Under the pieces are notes generated by a model. The model saw nothing but the letters and a program-made list of their open reading frames with translations. It was not told where the DNA came from and searched no databases. Below, in pieces: positions 33,006-41,873 of a stretch of DNA of 42,396 nucleotides. The DNA is from SIG459 sp045631645 (GTDB lineage Bacteria; Bacillota; Clostridia; Oscillospirales; Oscillospiraceae), in NCBI GenBank assembly GCA_045631645.1, contig JAZQVC010000013.1, positions 1 through 42,396 on the forward strand, in the 5' to 3' direction. The translations under genes and the position numbers were made by a program. Within the stretch, counting starts at the first letter, position 1. Each line of letters begins with the position of its first letter.

Positions 33006-33181
33006 GTAAAATTCTATCATTACTGACAGGGGGCAAAGATGCACATGTGGAATATGAACTCCAGATAATTAAGACCAGTGAATGGCGGGGAGACTGAGTC
33101 GATGGCATAGCTTTATAAAGTAAGTCATCAACTTGGCCAAAACTAAACAAAAATCTCAACGATTGATGGGGGGTAATATTA

Positions 33182-35144
33182 GTGAAAAAATTTTTTTCTT
33201 TAGTGTTGATTGTTGCCATTATGTTATCTATATCGAGTATTGCTTATGCTACAGGGAGCCTTGAGGATTATCCTGAAGTTGAAGTGTCTACTAAGCAAAG
33301 CAGGGTAGCTTTAATACCGGAATTGAGGCAAGAAAACTCTGATACATACTTACTTTCTGACGGATCATACGAATGTGTTGTATATTCAGAGGACAAGTAT
33401 TTTAAGGATGAAAGAGGAGAATATAAAGAAATAAGCAATGCAATAGTTCCAGCAGAATACAAAAGTAAAAATACAACATACAAATATACCAATGCTGCAA
33501 ATGATATAAAGTTTTTTTTTCTCGGGAGAAACACCGTCAGTACTTGTTATGTCAGGTGCAAACAAGTTGGAATTCTCTCTGTGTAGCCCCAATACTTCTC
33601 TTGTTCGGACTGGCTCTAAGAGTAATGAATATGGGTTTCCTGAATTTGTACTGCAATCAGAAAACTGTATTACATACACTGGGGTATACAAAAATGTGGA
33701 TATAATCTATTCTGTATATAATGGACACATCAAAGAGTATATCATTCTTAATGATATGGACTGCCCATCAGAATACTTATTCGAGTTTGACACATCCGAA
33801 TGTATTATTAAGGAGAATGTTAATGGGACACTCGATATATATGATTTAGACGGGAATCTGACGTTCGAAATGGGAAAGCTTTTTGCTATAGATTCCGCGG
33901 GGGTATATACCGAATCAATACAATACGAAATAGTTGAGAAAAGAAAAAATACAACAGTTGTAAAAGTAGCTATAGATCCCAGCTATATCAACGATACTAA
34001 CAGAGTCTTTCCGATTCTTATTGATCCAACAATTATGGTAACAGGTGAGACCTGTACATATGATACATATGTATCAAGCAGATATCCAACGACTAACTAC
34101 TACTTGTATACTTGGTTGAGAACGGGCAGGGACGAAGACTATTATGTTCGCAGGACATATATCAAATTTGATTTGCCGACAACTATTACTAGCAATATGG
34201 TAACATCTGCCTACATAAACATGAAATATTATAGCGGTAGCACACCAAATGTCAAAGCTTATCGAGCCGTGAACTCATGGAACTCGAGTACATTGACATG
34301 GAACAATATGCCAGGATATTCAACTAACACCTCTACAGTAGCGACACTGCATTCTGACAACTGGTATAGAATGTATGTTACAGACATCGTGAAGAGTTGG
34401 TATGCGGGAACATACAGCAACTATGGTTTCGTTATAAGGGATTCCACAGAATCAGGCACATCACAGTGGACAACTTTCTATTCTTCAGATGCGTTGTCTC
34501 CAAACAAGCCAGAGTTAGTTATCAATTATACTAATAATATTCCGGTTAACACAGTAACGGTGCGAAAAATTACAGATGAAACATATCGCGAAGAATATCC
34601 TGATTATATGACCAGGATCAATAGTTATATGGCAGATATTGCTGCTCCATTTAACACAAAATGGAATATTCAGTTTTCACAATATTCATGGGTCAACAAT
34701 ACCACTTTGCCAGCAGCAGATTGTCCATTATCTAATAGTGAATGTTGCCACGATCATACTGATGTGTGCGGAACAATATGCCAAGACAGTATTGCCACAC
34801 CAAACCATCATAAAAATCACTACAGGCATTGGTATCAATTGTCTAATGAAGGCAAGGGCTCGGCTGATATAACTGTTGCATTCTTCGGATTCGCACCATG
34901 TTCAAGCGCGGGGTTAGGAATAGATTGGTTAGCAACTGTGTGCCAACCCAACTACTATACAGTCAATACCAATCGCAGGGTACTGCAGCACGAAATATCA
35001 CATTTGTTCGGCTGTCAGGATGAAATGTGTACACCTGGTCAAAGATGTATTATGGGCGGAGGATATGATAATATTACAAGCATGAGTCAAGATAACATAT
35101 GGTGTGATACATGCACAAGCTACTTTAACCGATTGGCACATTGA
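33182..35144 (+). pseudogene. Secreted DNRLRE-domain metzincin protease, frameshifted at a T9 tract
   Basis: Two overlapping frames form one protein of about 653 residues if a single T is removed from the nine-T run at 33512-33520. The first frame (33182-33586; GTG start after GGGGG) carries a signal peptide. The second (readable to 35144) has a DNRLRE domain (VRRTYIKFDLP, AYINMKYYSG, WNSSTLTWNNMP, DIVKSWYAG) and a C-terminal protease domain with HEISHLFGCQD and a CIMGGG Met-turn, the HExxHxxGxxD metzincin pattern. It may be a true pseudogene, phase-variable, rescued by transcriptional slippage, or a sequencing error. Confidence 0.8.
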
Positions 35145-35165
35145 ATTACGAATGGAGGAACAGTT

Positions 35166-35789
35166 ATGAAATACAAACTTTTATCATACATGGTTCTGAT
35201 AATAATGCTTCTTCTTTTTAATGCTTGTTCCACTTTTGAGTCCAATGGCAATGAGGAAATTGGCGGTACTGAGTGTGCAGATTATTTTGGTGACAAAGAC
35301 ACTAATAAACATGTGGAAGATATATGCGCTAGTGAATTTCCATATATTTTTTATAATGAAAAGGAACTGGCTGATGCTGTCAAATCAAAAACTAAGGATG
35401 CTGCAACAATCAGTAGTCTTACAGAATTTTATAGGACGAAATCCACCCGTTCGGATATTTCGTTGACCTACATAACGGTTAAAGATTTTTATATTGCTTT
35501 ACGATATGAGTATAATGACGTCGCTAAGCAGGTGGCAACTAAAGACACATATTTCCTAATTGAGTGGTATCGTACGATGAAAGAGGGGCAGCTTGAAGAA
35601 GATATGTCTCGCAACTACCCCGCAGAATCAATTAGAACCTATAAGCATTATTACATTATTAACGCAGATACATTGCAAGATGTATTCTGGGAGGAGAACG
35701 GACGGGTTTTTCACGCGGTTACACCTTCAAATATATCTGCGACCGAGATGGAAGACTTTTGCAGTGTTGAGAAAGTAGTAATAGAGTAG
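35166..35789 (+). CDS. Predicted lipoprotein of unknown function
   Basis: A 207-residue protein with a lipoprotein signal (hydrophobic segment ending LFNAC, Cys at ~21). The mature part is acidic, with no motif I recognise. It follows the protease gene by 21 bp with a good AGGA site and is probably in the same transcript. It might be an accessory or immunity protein for the protease, but nothing in the sequence shows this. Confidence 0.75.
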   Translation: MKYKLLSYMVLIIMLLLFNACSTFESNGNEEIGGTECADYFGDKDTNKHVEDICASEFPYIFYNEKELADAVKSKTKDAATISSLTEFYRTKSTRSDISLTYITVKDFYIALRYEYNDVAKQVATKDTYFLIEWYRTMKEGQLEEDMSRNYPAESIRTYKHYYIINADTLQDVFWEENGRVFHAVTPSNISATEMEDFCSVEKVVIE

Positions 35790-35875
35790 CAAGAGCTTAA
35801 ATTGAAATGTTATGTGCAAGAGATTAATTTAAATTAGCATAAAATAGAATGACTCATTGGTATAAAGATTTAGTA

Positions 35876-36205
35876 TTAGCCAATGATATTCAGCAATTCC
35901 ATGTTCGCATATCTAATAATGCCTAACACATAGTTTTGCCTGTAGCAATTATCGGAGTTACCAACGACGATGTGAACAAATTTAGCTCCAAAGCAATTGC
36001 CTATACCCGCATAGTTGATCACACATTTTGGCTTTTTTCATTCGGACGTGTTTCGAACATAAAATGCTATAATTCCAGATGCGCGTTCAGTATGGGTGTT
36101 CATCCACTGACAATTGTCATAACACAGCACAACCTTATGTGATATCTCGTGCTTTGGGATAATACTCAGACCAATATAGCTGTAATCATCTGGATACCAG
36201 TACAT
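35876..36205 (-). pseudogene. Degraded remnant, possibly of a CHAP-type hydrolase
   Basis: On the minus strand one frame is open from an ATG at 36203-36205 to a TGA at 36038-36040 and continues in the same frame to a TAA at 35876. The last part reads VHIVVGNSDNCYRQNYVLGI. It resembles EGNSGDCCRQQKYSIGHYEI at the C-terminus of the CHAP-like gene at the right end of the window. The upstream part contains an HEISH stretch like that of the metzincin. No ribosome site. I read it as a decayed gene; otherwise the 441-bp gap 35790-36230 shows nothing. Confidence 0.35.
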
Positions 36206-36230
36206 AAAACATAAATGGGGTGATTTTACT

Positions 36231-36587
36231 TTGAAAAAGATGATGTTGGTTATTTTAGCTTTTGTGTTCTTTATTACGTCGTGTGCGATAGCAGTAGAAT
36301 CCGATGAGCAAGTAATCGAGGTAGCAGATCCAGGGTCAGCTGAACCACTTCATATTTACTACGGAGGAAAAACATACATTTTTAGAGGTAAACAATTATT
36401 TAAGCTTCCAGAAGAATTCACCTATGTTTCTTCCACAAACAATGTAGGCAATATGGAAAAGACAAATGACTTTGAGTGCAATGAAGATGGATACGTATAC
36501 ATAAACCCATTGTCTCCAAACATTGTATTATTCACATGGAAACATTGGGAAACGCATAAACGGTATTTGGTGCTTGAGGCAGAATAA
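36231..36587 (+). CDS. Small predicted lipoprotein/exported protein
   Basis: A 118-residue protein starting at TTG after GGGGTGA (or at ATG 36240). The N-terminus is a signal with a possible lipobox ITSC (~residues 15-18). The mature part has Tyr-rich beta-type stretches (IYYGGKTYIFRGKQLFKL) and no known motif. It lies 20 bp before the staphopain-like protease gene. In staphylococci small inhibitors (staphostatins) sit beside staphopains, so an inhibitor-like role is an option; staphostatins are cytoplasmic, however, and I see no sequence match. Confidence 0.7.
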   Translation: MKKMMLVILAFVFFITSCAIAVESDEQVIEVADPGSAEPLHIYYGGKTYIFRGKQLFKLPEEFTYVSSTNNVGNMEKTNDFECNEDGYVYINPLSPNIVLFTWKHWETHKRYLVLEAE

Positions 36588-36607
36588 ATAAGAAAGGAGA
36601 AAATCTA

Positions 36608-37696
36608 ATGTACGTAAAAGCTAAAAGAATGATAGTTTATGTAATAGTTTTTAGCTTGCTCGTTGTTTCGGTTGCCGGAGTGACGTTCGCGTCGAATGAA
36701 AAGTTGTCGGATTGTTATGTTTATAGTTATATATGCCCAGATTCATATTATTGCTACGCCGAAAACAATATAACAGACTATATGGTTTCAATCAATGATG
36801 GGGAACTGCCCAATTATGGTTCTATATATTTAGGAACCCCGTTTACATTTATGAATACAGATTCGGATGTTTTTTATTTTCCAGTAATTTGTGATGGGAA
36901 GATACTTTATTTGTTTAGAATCTATGAATATGAAGATAATATTTATGGAGCAATTTCTTCATTTTTGGCAGATGATATAGAGAAATTATCGTCCCAAACA
37001 TCACCTGAAACACCAATGACTCTGAAAATGGAAGGCAATATAATTGTTGCTTCTATAGGCAGCAAACAATACGAATTGTTTGAATATCCAGAGTATATGA
37101 GCTGCTCGGTGCCCAAAGAGGAGCACATGTCCTATAAAACAGAGCAGTTGACAGTAGTTAATGCAAAAAAATCGGCATACGATTCGATCCGCATGGTACA
37201 GTCGAGAGATGTACCGCGTTACATAAATTTGAGTATTACAGAAACGCAGCCAAATGGGAATTACTGGTGCTCAGCCTACTGTGTGGCTGCGATTATTAGA
37301 ACGAAGACATCATATAATAGTGTGACTGCATATACAATGGCAGAACATGTATTTGGGGCGAATCCTTCAGCGCGAGTAACATTCCCTTGGGCGTCAATTG
37401 ATGATGTTGCAAATATATATGGTTTACATCCAACTGTATCCAGCACAACGATATCAGATTACTTGCTGATGAATGAAATTAATATGGGGCGACCTGTTAT
37501 TGTTGCGATGGATAGAGGAACGGATACCCATGCCATTGTATTGAGAGGATATACGTCAATTGGAATATGGAGTGTGTGGAATCCATGGAATAGTTTTTAT
37601 GAGAGCTATGCTTCCAATGGACCCTATGTTCCCACTGGATATCCTGCCAGCACTCATTCGTATACACCCTATAGGCATGCATATAACTTTTCATAA
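36608..37696 (+). CDS. Secreted staphopain-like (peptidase C47) cysteine protease
   Basis: A 362-residue preproprotein: signal peptide (to about residue 29), a propeptide-like part to about 200, then a papain-fold domain. The domain starts RDVPRYINLSITETQ and contains NGNYWCSAYC (catalytic Cys ~221), DTHAIVLRGY (His ~308) and WSVWNPWN (Asn ~325). The layout closely recalls staphopains, whose domain reads ...ETQGYNGWCAGF ... HAMAV ... IWNPW. All catalytic residues are present. AGAAAGGAG precedes the ATG. In staphylococci such proteases are agr-controlled, and an agr locus lies 5 kb away here. Confidence 0.82.
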   Translation: MYVKAKRMIVYVIVFSLLVVSVAGVTFASNEKLSDCYVYSYICPDSYYCYAENNITDYMVSINDGELPNYGSIYLGTPFTFMNTDSDVFYFPVICDGKILYLFRIYEYEDNIYGAISSFLADDIEKLSSQTSPETPMTLKMEGNIIVASIGSKQYELFEYPEYMSCSVPKEEHMSYKTEQLTVVNAKKSAYDSIRMVQSRDVPRYINLSITETQPNGNYWCSAYCVAAIIRTKTSYNSVTAYTMAEHVFGANPSARVTFPWASIDDVANIYGLHPTVSSTTISDYLLMNEINMGRPVIVAMDRGTDTHAIVLRGYTSIGIWSVWNPWNSFYESYASNGPYVPTGYPASTHSYTPYRHAYNFS

Positions 37697-37734
37697 TATA
37701 CTATAACATGCTTCAGTGTTCACGATAAATAGTT

Positions 37735-37780
37735 AAAAAGCAGATAGGTGCCTCCATATTGGAGACGCCTATTTGCTTTT
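37735..37780 (+). terminator. Terminator after the cysteine protease (module B, left part)
   Basis: AAAAGCAGATAGG and CCTATTTGCTTTT, with CCTCC/GGAG inside and an ATAT-type loop, form a long stem with A/T runs on both sides. Together with module B it repeats the layout seen at 32868-33005. Confidence 0.9.
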
Positions 37781-37787
37781 TATTGCA

Positions 37788-37878
37788 TAAAATTCGTGTT
37801 TGTTCCTTAAAAATAGCATTAACGACATAATAGCTGAAATTACTAATTGCGTTTGATAAATTAAAACTAGGAAGTACA
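37788..37878 (+). promoter_or_regulatory. Duplicated promoter module B (upstream of the RiPP operon)
   Basis: A second copy of the 91-bp module at 32915-33005 (about 85% identical, no gaps). It has ATTCGTGTT (37792-37800), a second half-site ATAGCATT 21 bp later and -10-like TTACTA/ACTAAT. The 277 bp between it and the exporter gene show no gene and no clear structure; they would be a long untranslated leader. Confidence 0.55.
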
Positions 37879-38155
37879 ATCAAGATTTTCCCCACGACAC
37901 AAACTGCGAAGGCAATACTGAATAGCTACTTCAGAAAAGTCAAATTATTGAGTAGTAAAGAATGGGGAAAAGTTTCGTCGGGTTAGAAACTGGAGTATTG
38001 CAAAAGTTTCACGTAAATTTCCACGAATAGTTCTAATGTCTAATCGTTCTTGATTGGTATGATATTTTTCTCTATGTAGTAGTTTTTCCAGTTCGAGAAC
38101 ATACATAACAGATATCAGCATACTCTAACCGCGATGTGGTATCGGAGGATAAATA

Positions 38156-39904
38156 ATGGAACAAGTAAATAGTCGTCTTAAGCGTTTTTTTATTGTTGTT
38201 TTATCAGGAATACGCATTTCACCAATACTTTTTTCTTTGAAATTTCTATCGAGCTTACTTGCGGCTGTTATCACGCTTGTAAATCTTCTTTCAACGAAAG
38301 TACTGCTTAATGCATTGGCTAATCAACATTTTAAAACTTTTTTATTTGCGGTATTAATTGTAGCTGGCTCGAATTTTCTTCTTTCTTCTATAAACACTTT
38401 GATTACTCCAATAATGTCAAAACTTAATGAAGTGATGAATGCACGGATAGTGGATGATTTTTTAAGAAAATCTACACGTATCTGCCTTGAAGAGTTTGAG
38501 AAAAAAGCTTTTTACGATAAATATACCTTAGTTTTTGACAAGTGCTGTTCTGTTTTTCAAACATCTATCTCAACCTTTTTTTCTGGCCTATCAGCAATTT
38601 TCAATATTATTATTACCATTACAATTCTTTCATGGATGGAACCCATATGCCTTATAATATTGCTTATATTAGCAATTCTTCAAACAGTGATCGGTAATAA
38701 AATTAAAAAGGTCAACTACCAATACCAGAAGAATACGGTAAAAAACAAAAAAAAACTTAACTATATATACCGGCTATTTTATATACCGGAATTCATGCGA
38801 GATATTAGGGTTAATGATATTTGGGAGTTCGTTTTCAAGAAAAAAACGGCAGAATGCCAACAAGTTATTGATGAAACATATAGAACCCAACGTGATTTGC
38901 GTCAAAAAAGAATGTTGCAGATTTTAATTTCGTTTGTTGAAACACTGTTAATTACATCATATCTTGGATTTAGGGTAATCTCGGGAACAATATGGCTAGA
39001 TATGTTTGTTGTATCGCAGAGCTCTTACGCACAGCTAAAGAATGCAATCCTTAGCTTATTGTCAACATTCAATTCAATTTATGAAAATGATTTATATACA
39101 TCAGACTACATAGAGTTTATGAGTGCAAACGAAACAGAGAGCTTTGGGGGTATTCCGCTTTCGCCCAATAGTATCGAAAAAATTGAATTTCGTGATGTAA
39201 GTTTTTCTTATCCCAATAGCTCAAGTGATTCTCTCAAGCATGTATCCTTTAGTATTGAAAGAGGAGAGAAAGTTTTTGTTACAGGTCCAAATGGTTCAGG
39301 AAAAACAACGCTAATAAAACTTTTGTTACGACTATACGAACCCACACAGGGCGAAATCCTTATTAATGGTTGTGATATTAGACAATACGAAATATCTTCA
39401 CTGCGACAGTCCTTTGCGGTAATGTTCCAAGATTATGCAGTTTATGCTTTTTCTATCTACGAAAACCTTTGCCTATCTCAAAATATACCGAAAAACAAAG
39501 TGGAAGCTATATTAGACGTGCTTGGACTATCAAAAACCGTATCACGTTTGAAAGAGGGCGCAAACACACCAGTTTCGTGCCAACTAGAAGATGATGGCGT
39601 AGAACTGTCCGGTGGTGAAAAACAGCGGTTGGCAATAGGCCGTACAATTTTGAAACATGCCTCTGTGGTTATTTTCGATGAACCAACCAGCAATTTAGAT
39701 GTATCTGCTGCTCAAAGATTTATTCCGTTGTTAATTACTAAGAACCCCTGCACACTTATCTTGATCTCACATCAATTGTCTTTAGCCAAACATGCAACAA
39801 GAATTCTGTGTTTTAATGATGGTAAACTGGTTGAAGATGGGGGACACGAACAACTTCTAAAACTGCATAATGGGATATATGCAAAAATGCATTCAGATTG
39901 TTAA
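38156..39904 (+). CDS. ABC exporter (fused membrane and ATPase domains)
   Basis: A 582-residue half-transporter with six membrane segments (~residues 15-330) followed by the ATPase domain: Walker A GPNGSGKTTL (~381), signature ELSGGEKQRL (~482), Walker B VVIFDEPTSNLD (~503) and H-loop LISHQLS. GGAGG precedes the ATG. It has no N-terminal C39 peptidase domain, unlike many bacteriocin exporters, so leader removal must be done by another protein. As first gene of the four-gene RiPP operon, its probable cargo is the Cys-rich peptide encoded at 41874. Confidence 0.9.
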   Translation: MEQVNSRLKRFFIVVLSGIRISPILFSLKFLSSLLAAVITLVNLLSTKVLLNALANQHFKTFLFAVLIVAGSNFLLSSINTLITPIMSKLNEVMNARIVDDFLRKSTRICLEEFEKKAFYDKYTLVFDKCCSVFQTSISTFFSGLSAIFNIIITITILSWMEPICLIILLILAILQTVIGNKIKKVNYQYQKNTVKNKKKLNYIYRLFYIPEFMRDIRVNDIWEFVFKKKTAECQQVIDETYRTQRDLRQKRMLQILISFVETLLITSYLGFRVISGTIWLDMFVVSQSSYAQLKNAILSLLSTFNSIYENDLYTSDYIEFMSANETESFGGIPLSPNSIEKIEFRDVSFSYPNSSSDSLKHVSFSIERGEKVFVTGPNGSGKTTLIKLLLRLYEPTQGEILINGCDIRQYEISSLRQSFAVMFQDYAVYAFSIYENLCLSQNIPKNKVEAILDVLGLSKTVSRLKEGANTPVSCQLEDDGVELSGGEKQRLAIGRTILKHASVVIFDEPTSNLDVSAAQRFIPLLITKNPCTLILISHQLSLAKHATRILCFNDGKLVEDGGHEQLLKLHNGIYAKMHSDC

Positions 39905-39915
39905 GGTAGAAGAAT

Positions 39916-40530
39916 ATGAGAAATATATTAGTTCATTTCCTTTGCATTGTATCCGTAATTGTCGGTGCGCTGTTTTTGAAAATAAACACATACATTTTTG
40001 TAATAACATATAACACATTAATATTGGTGCTTTGCATTTTGTTTTTGAAAAAAGACTTCGACATAAATGTGATTGGACAGTGCAAGTATATATTTCGATC
40101 TTTTCTCAGAGCTTTCACATATGCACTGACATTTTCAATTACAGTGGTTTTATTTTTTGGAGTAATCATTGGCACCGAAATAGCTATACTGCCTCGTCAC
40201 AGTACACCGACAACACTTGTTGTTTTTGTGGAGTTTTTGCTCATACAAATTGTTGTAGCCTTATCTGAGGAAGGGTTGTTTCGTTTTTACTTGCATGAAT
40301 TGATTATCTATAAATTGAATAGTAAGGTAGCCGCTGCAGTTTTGATTTCTATTTGTTTCGCTCTTCTTCACTATATCAGTAATGGAATTTGGAAGCAAAC
40401 AGTATTGAGTTTTTTTATGAGCATGCTTTTGTTCGTAGTCAAAGAAAACTCAAAAAACGATGATTACTTAACCTGTTCACTGACTCACTTGATTTATAAT
40501 ATTTTTGCGAGATACCTCTTTTCTATTTAA
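39916..40530 (+). CDS. CPBP family intramembrane metalloprotease
   Basis: A 204-residue membrane protein with about six hydrophobic segments. It carries the CPBP (Abi/Rce1-type) motif EEGLFRFYLHEL (EExxxR), and a conserved His in FALLHYISNG. Such proteins occur in bacteriocin clusters, where they process leaders or give self-immunity. Here the gene lies between exporter and radical SAM maturase (11 bp after the exporter stop), so it may remove the leader of the Cys-rich peptide or protect the producer. Confidence 0.85.
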   Translation: MRNILVHFLCIVSVIVGALFLKINTYIFVITYNTLILVLCILFLKKDFDINVIGQCKYIFRSFLRAFTYALTFSITVVLFFGVIIGTEIAILPRHSTPTTLVVFVEFLLIQIVVALSEEGLFRFYLHELIIYKLNSKVAAAVLISICFALLHYISNGIWKQTVLSFFMSMLLFVVKENSKNDDYLTCSLTHLIYNIFARYLFSI

Positions 40531-40554
40531 AACAGACTATTTGGAGGCCTAATT

Positions 40555-41853
40555 ATGAAGATGTCAAATTATACTACTGTTTTGCAAAAGAACGGAACCT
40601 ATTTGCTGCATAATTCCATGATGAATTCATTGATTCGAGTGTATGACCCACAGCTCCAATCTGTCATTGATTCATTGCAGGATGGAGCGCCGTTTGAAAT
40701 GGACAGCTCTGATCCGTTTATGAATACACTTAAGGGTACCAACATGATTGTTGATGAAGCAGAAGACGAACTCGCCACGCTAAACTCCTTGTATTTCAAT
40801 TTTGAGCACAACAGTGAACTTCATATTATGTTGATTGTTACCAGACGCTGTAATTTTAGATGTGCCTATTGTTATGAGGAGTATTCAAATTCTGACATGA
40901 CAAAGGAAGTTTTCGATAATACAAAAAACTTTATTATAGATCAAATACAAAAGAACCATTATAAAAACGTTTACATTTCATTCTTTGGAGGCGAACCCTC
41001 TCTGATGGCAAGAGAAATTGTCAGTTTTATGAGGGAACTCCTCACAGAAAACTCCATGTTACAATTCCCGGCAGATATACGCGCTGTTATGACCACAAAT
41101 GGATATTTGCTATCTGCTGATGTGCTCGACGAGTTTATTTCATGTAACATTGTTAGATACCAAATAACATTGGATGGTTTGGAGGAAGACCACAATAGCA
41201 GCCGCTATCTAGCTAATGGTCAGGGAACTTGGAAGCAAATTGCGGACAACCTGAGTTATTTCAAGCATATAACTGATCCACGTGTGTCTGTATTACTTCG
41301 CAGCAATATAACTCCAGGGATATATGAACATATCGAAGAATGGTTGGAGTATATCCACGATAATTTTTCATCACCAGCCTTTCGCATTCATTTTGAAGCT
41401 GCAAAAGATTATGGGAAAATGAATGACGACAATTTCAAACTAATAACGAATGAAGTGGATATTATAATGGACATCATAGACAGGTCCAAGAAGTGGGGTT
41501 TACCTTTGGAGTTAGTTGGTTTTAAAACGCTGCCATTTTCTATGGTCTGCTATGCTGCTCGACAATCTTCTTATATAGTTGATTATAATGGCGAAATCAA
41601 AAAATGTACGTCATCATCACTTGACGAACCGTACAATTGCGTTGGACAAATGACTGATAAGGGGATGATACTGAACGTAAAAAAGGCTGCTCAGTGGACA
41701 TCATACGACATCGGTGAGCGCTGTAAAAAATGTAAAATTTTGCCTTTATGCTATAGAAAAAAATGTCCCGTAGCAAAACATTCTTACGATGGATGTGAGT
41801 TGCTGAAAAAGAGTTATATAAAAGGATTAGAATACTTTTATTTAACATATTAA
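40555..41853 (+). CDS. Radical SAM/SPASM peptide maturase
   Basis: A 432-residue enzyme predicted to modify the Cys-rich peptide encoded next. The N-terminal ~85 residues look like a peptide-recognition (RRE-like) part. The radical SAM core has CNFRCAYCYEE (CxxxCxxC, ~residues 101-108) and the SAM-binding SFFGGEPSL. The C-terminal SPASM region has Cys residues in CYAARQSS, KKCTSSS, CVGQ, ERCKKCKILPLCYRKKCP and GCELL, enough for two auxiliary Fe-S clusters. GGAGG precedes the ATG. It resembles maturases paired with clostridial Cys-rich peptides (CcpM-like) and thioether-forming ranthipeptide enzymes; the exact subfamily is not proven. Confidence 0.9.
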   Translation: MKMSNYTTVLQKNGTYLLHNSMMNSLIRVYDPQLQSVIDSLQDGAPFEMDSSDPFMNTLKGTNMIVDEAEDELATLNSLYFNFEHNSELHIMLIVTRRCNFRCAYCYEEYSNSDMTKEVFDNTKNFIIDQIQKNHYKNVYISFFGGEPSLMAREIVSFMRELLTENSMLQFPADIRAVMTTNGYLLSADVLDEFISCNIVRYQITLDGLEEDHNSSRYLANGQGTWKQIADNLSYFKHITDPRVSVLLRSNITPGIYEHIEEWLEYIHDNFSSPAFRIHFEAAKDYGKMNDDNFKLITNEVDIIMDIIDRSKKWGLPLELVGFKTLPFSMVCYAARQSSYIVDYNGEIKKCTSSSLDEPYNCVGQMTDKGMILNVKKAAQWTSYDIGERCKKCKILPLCYRKKCPVAKHSYDGCELLKKSYIKGLEYFYLTY

Positions 41854-41873
41854 CAAGGAAAGGAGGACACAAA

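Noticed and set aside
33549..35144. Separate gene starting at an internal ATG for the DNRLRE/metzincin part
   Set aside because: No ribosome site precedes it and the protein would lack a signal peptide; the sequence across the T9 run joins smoothly to the upstream frame.
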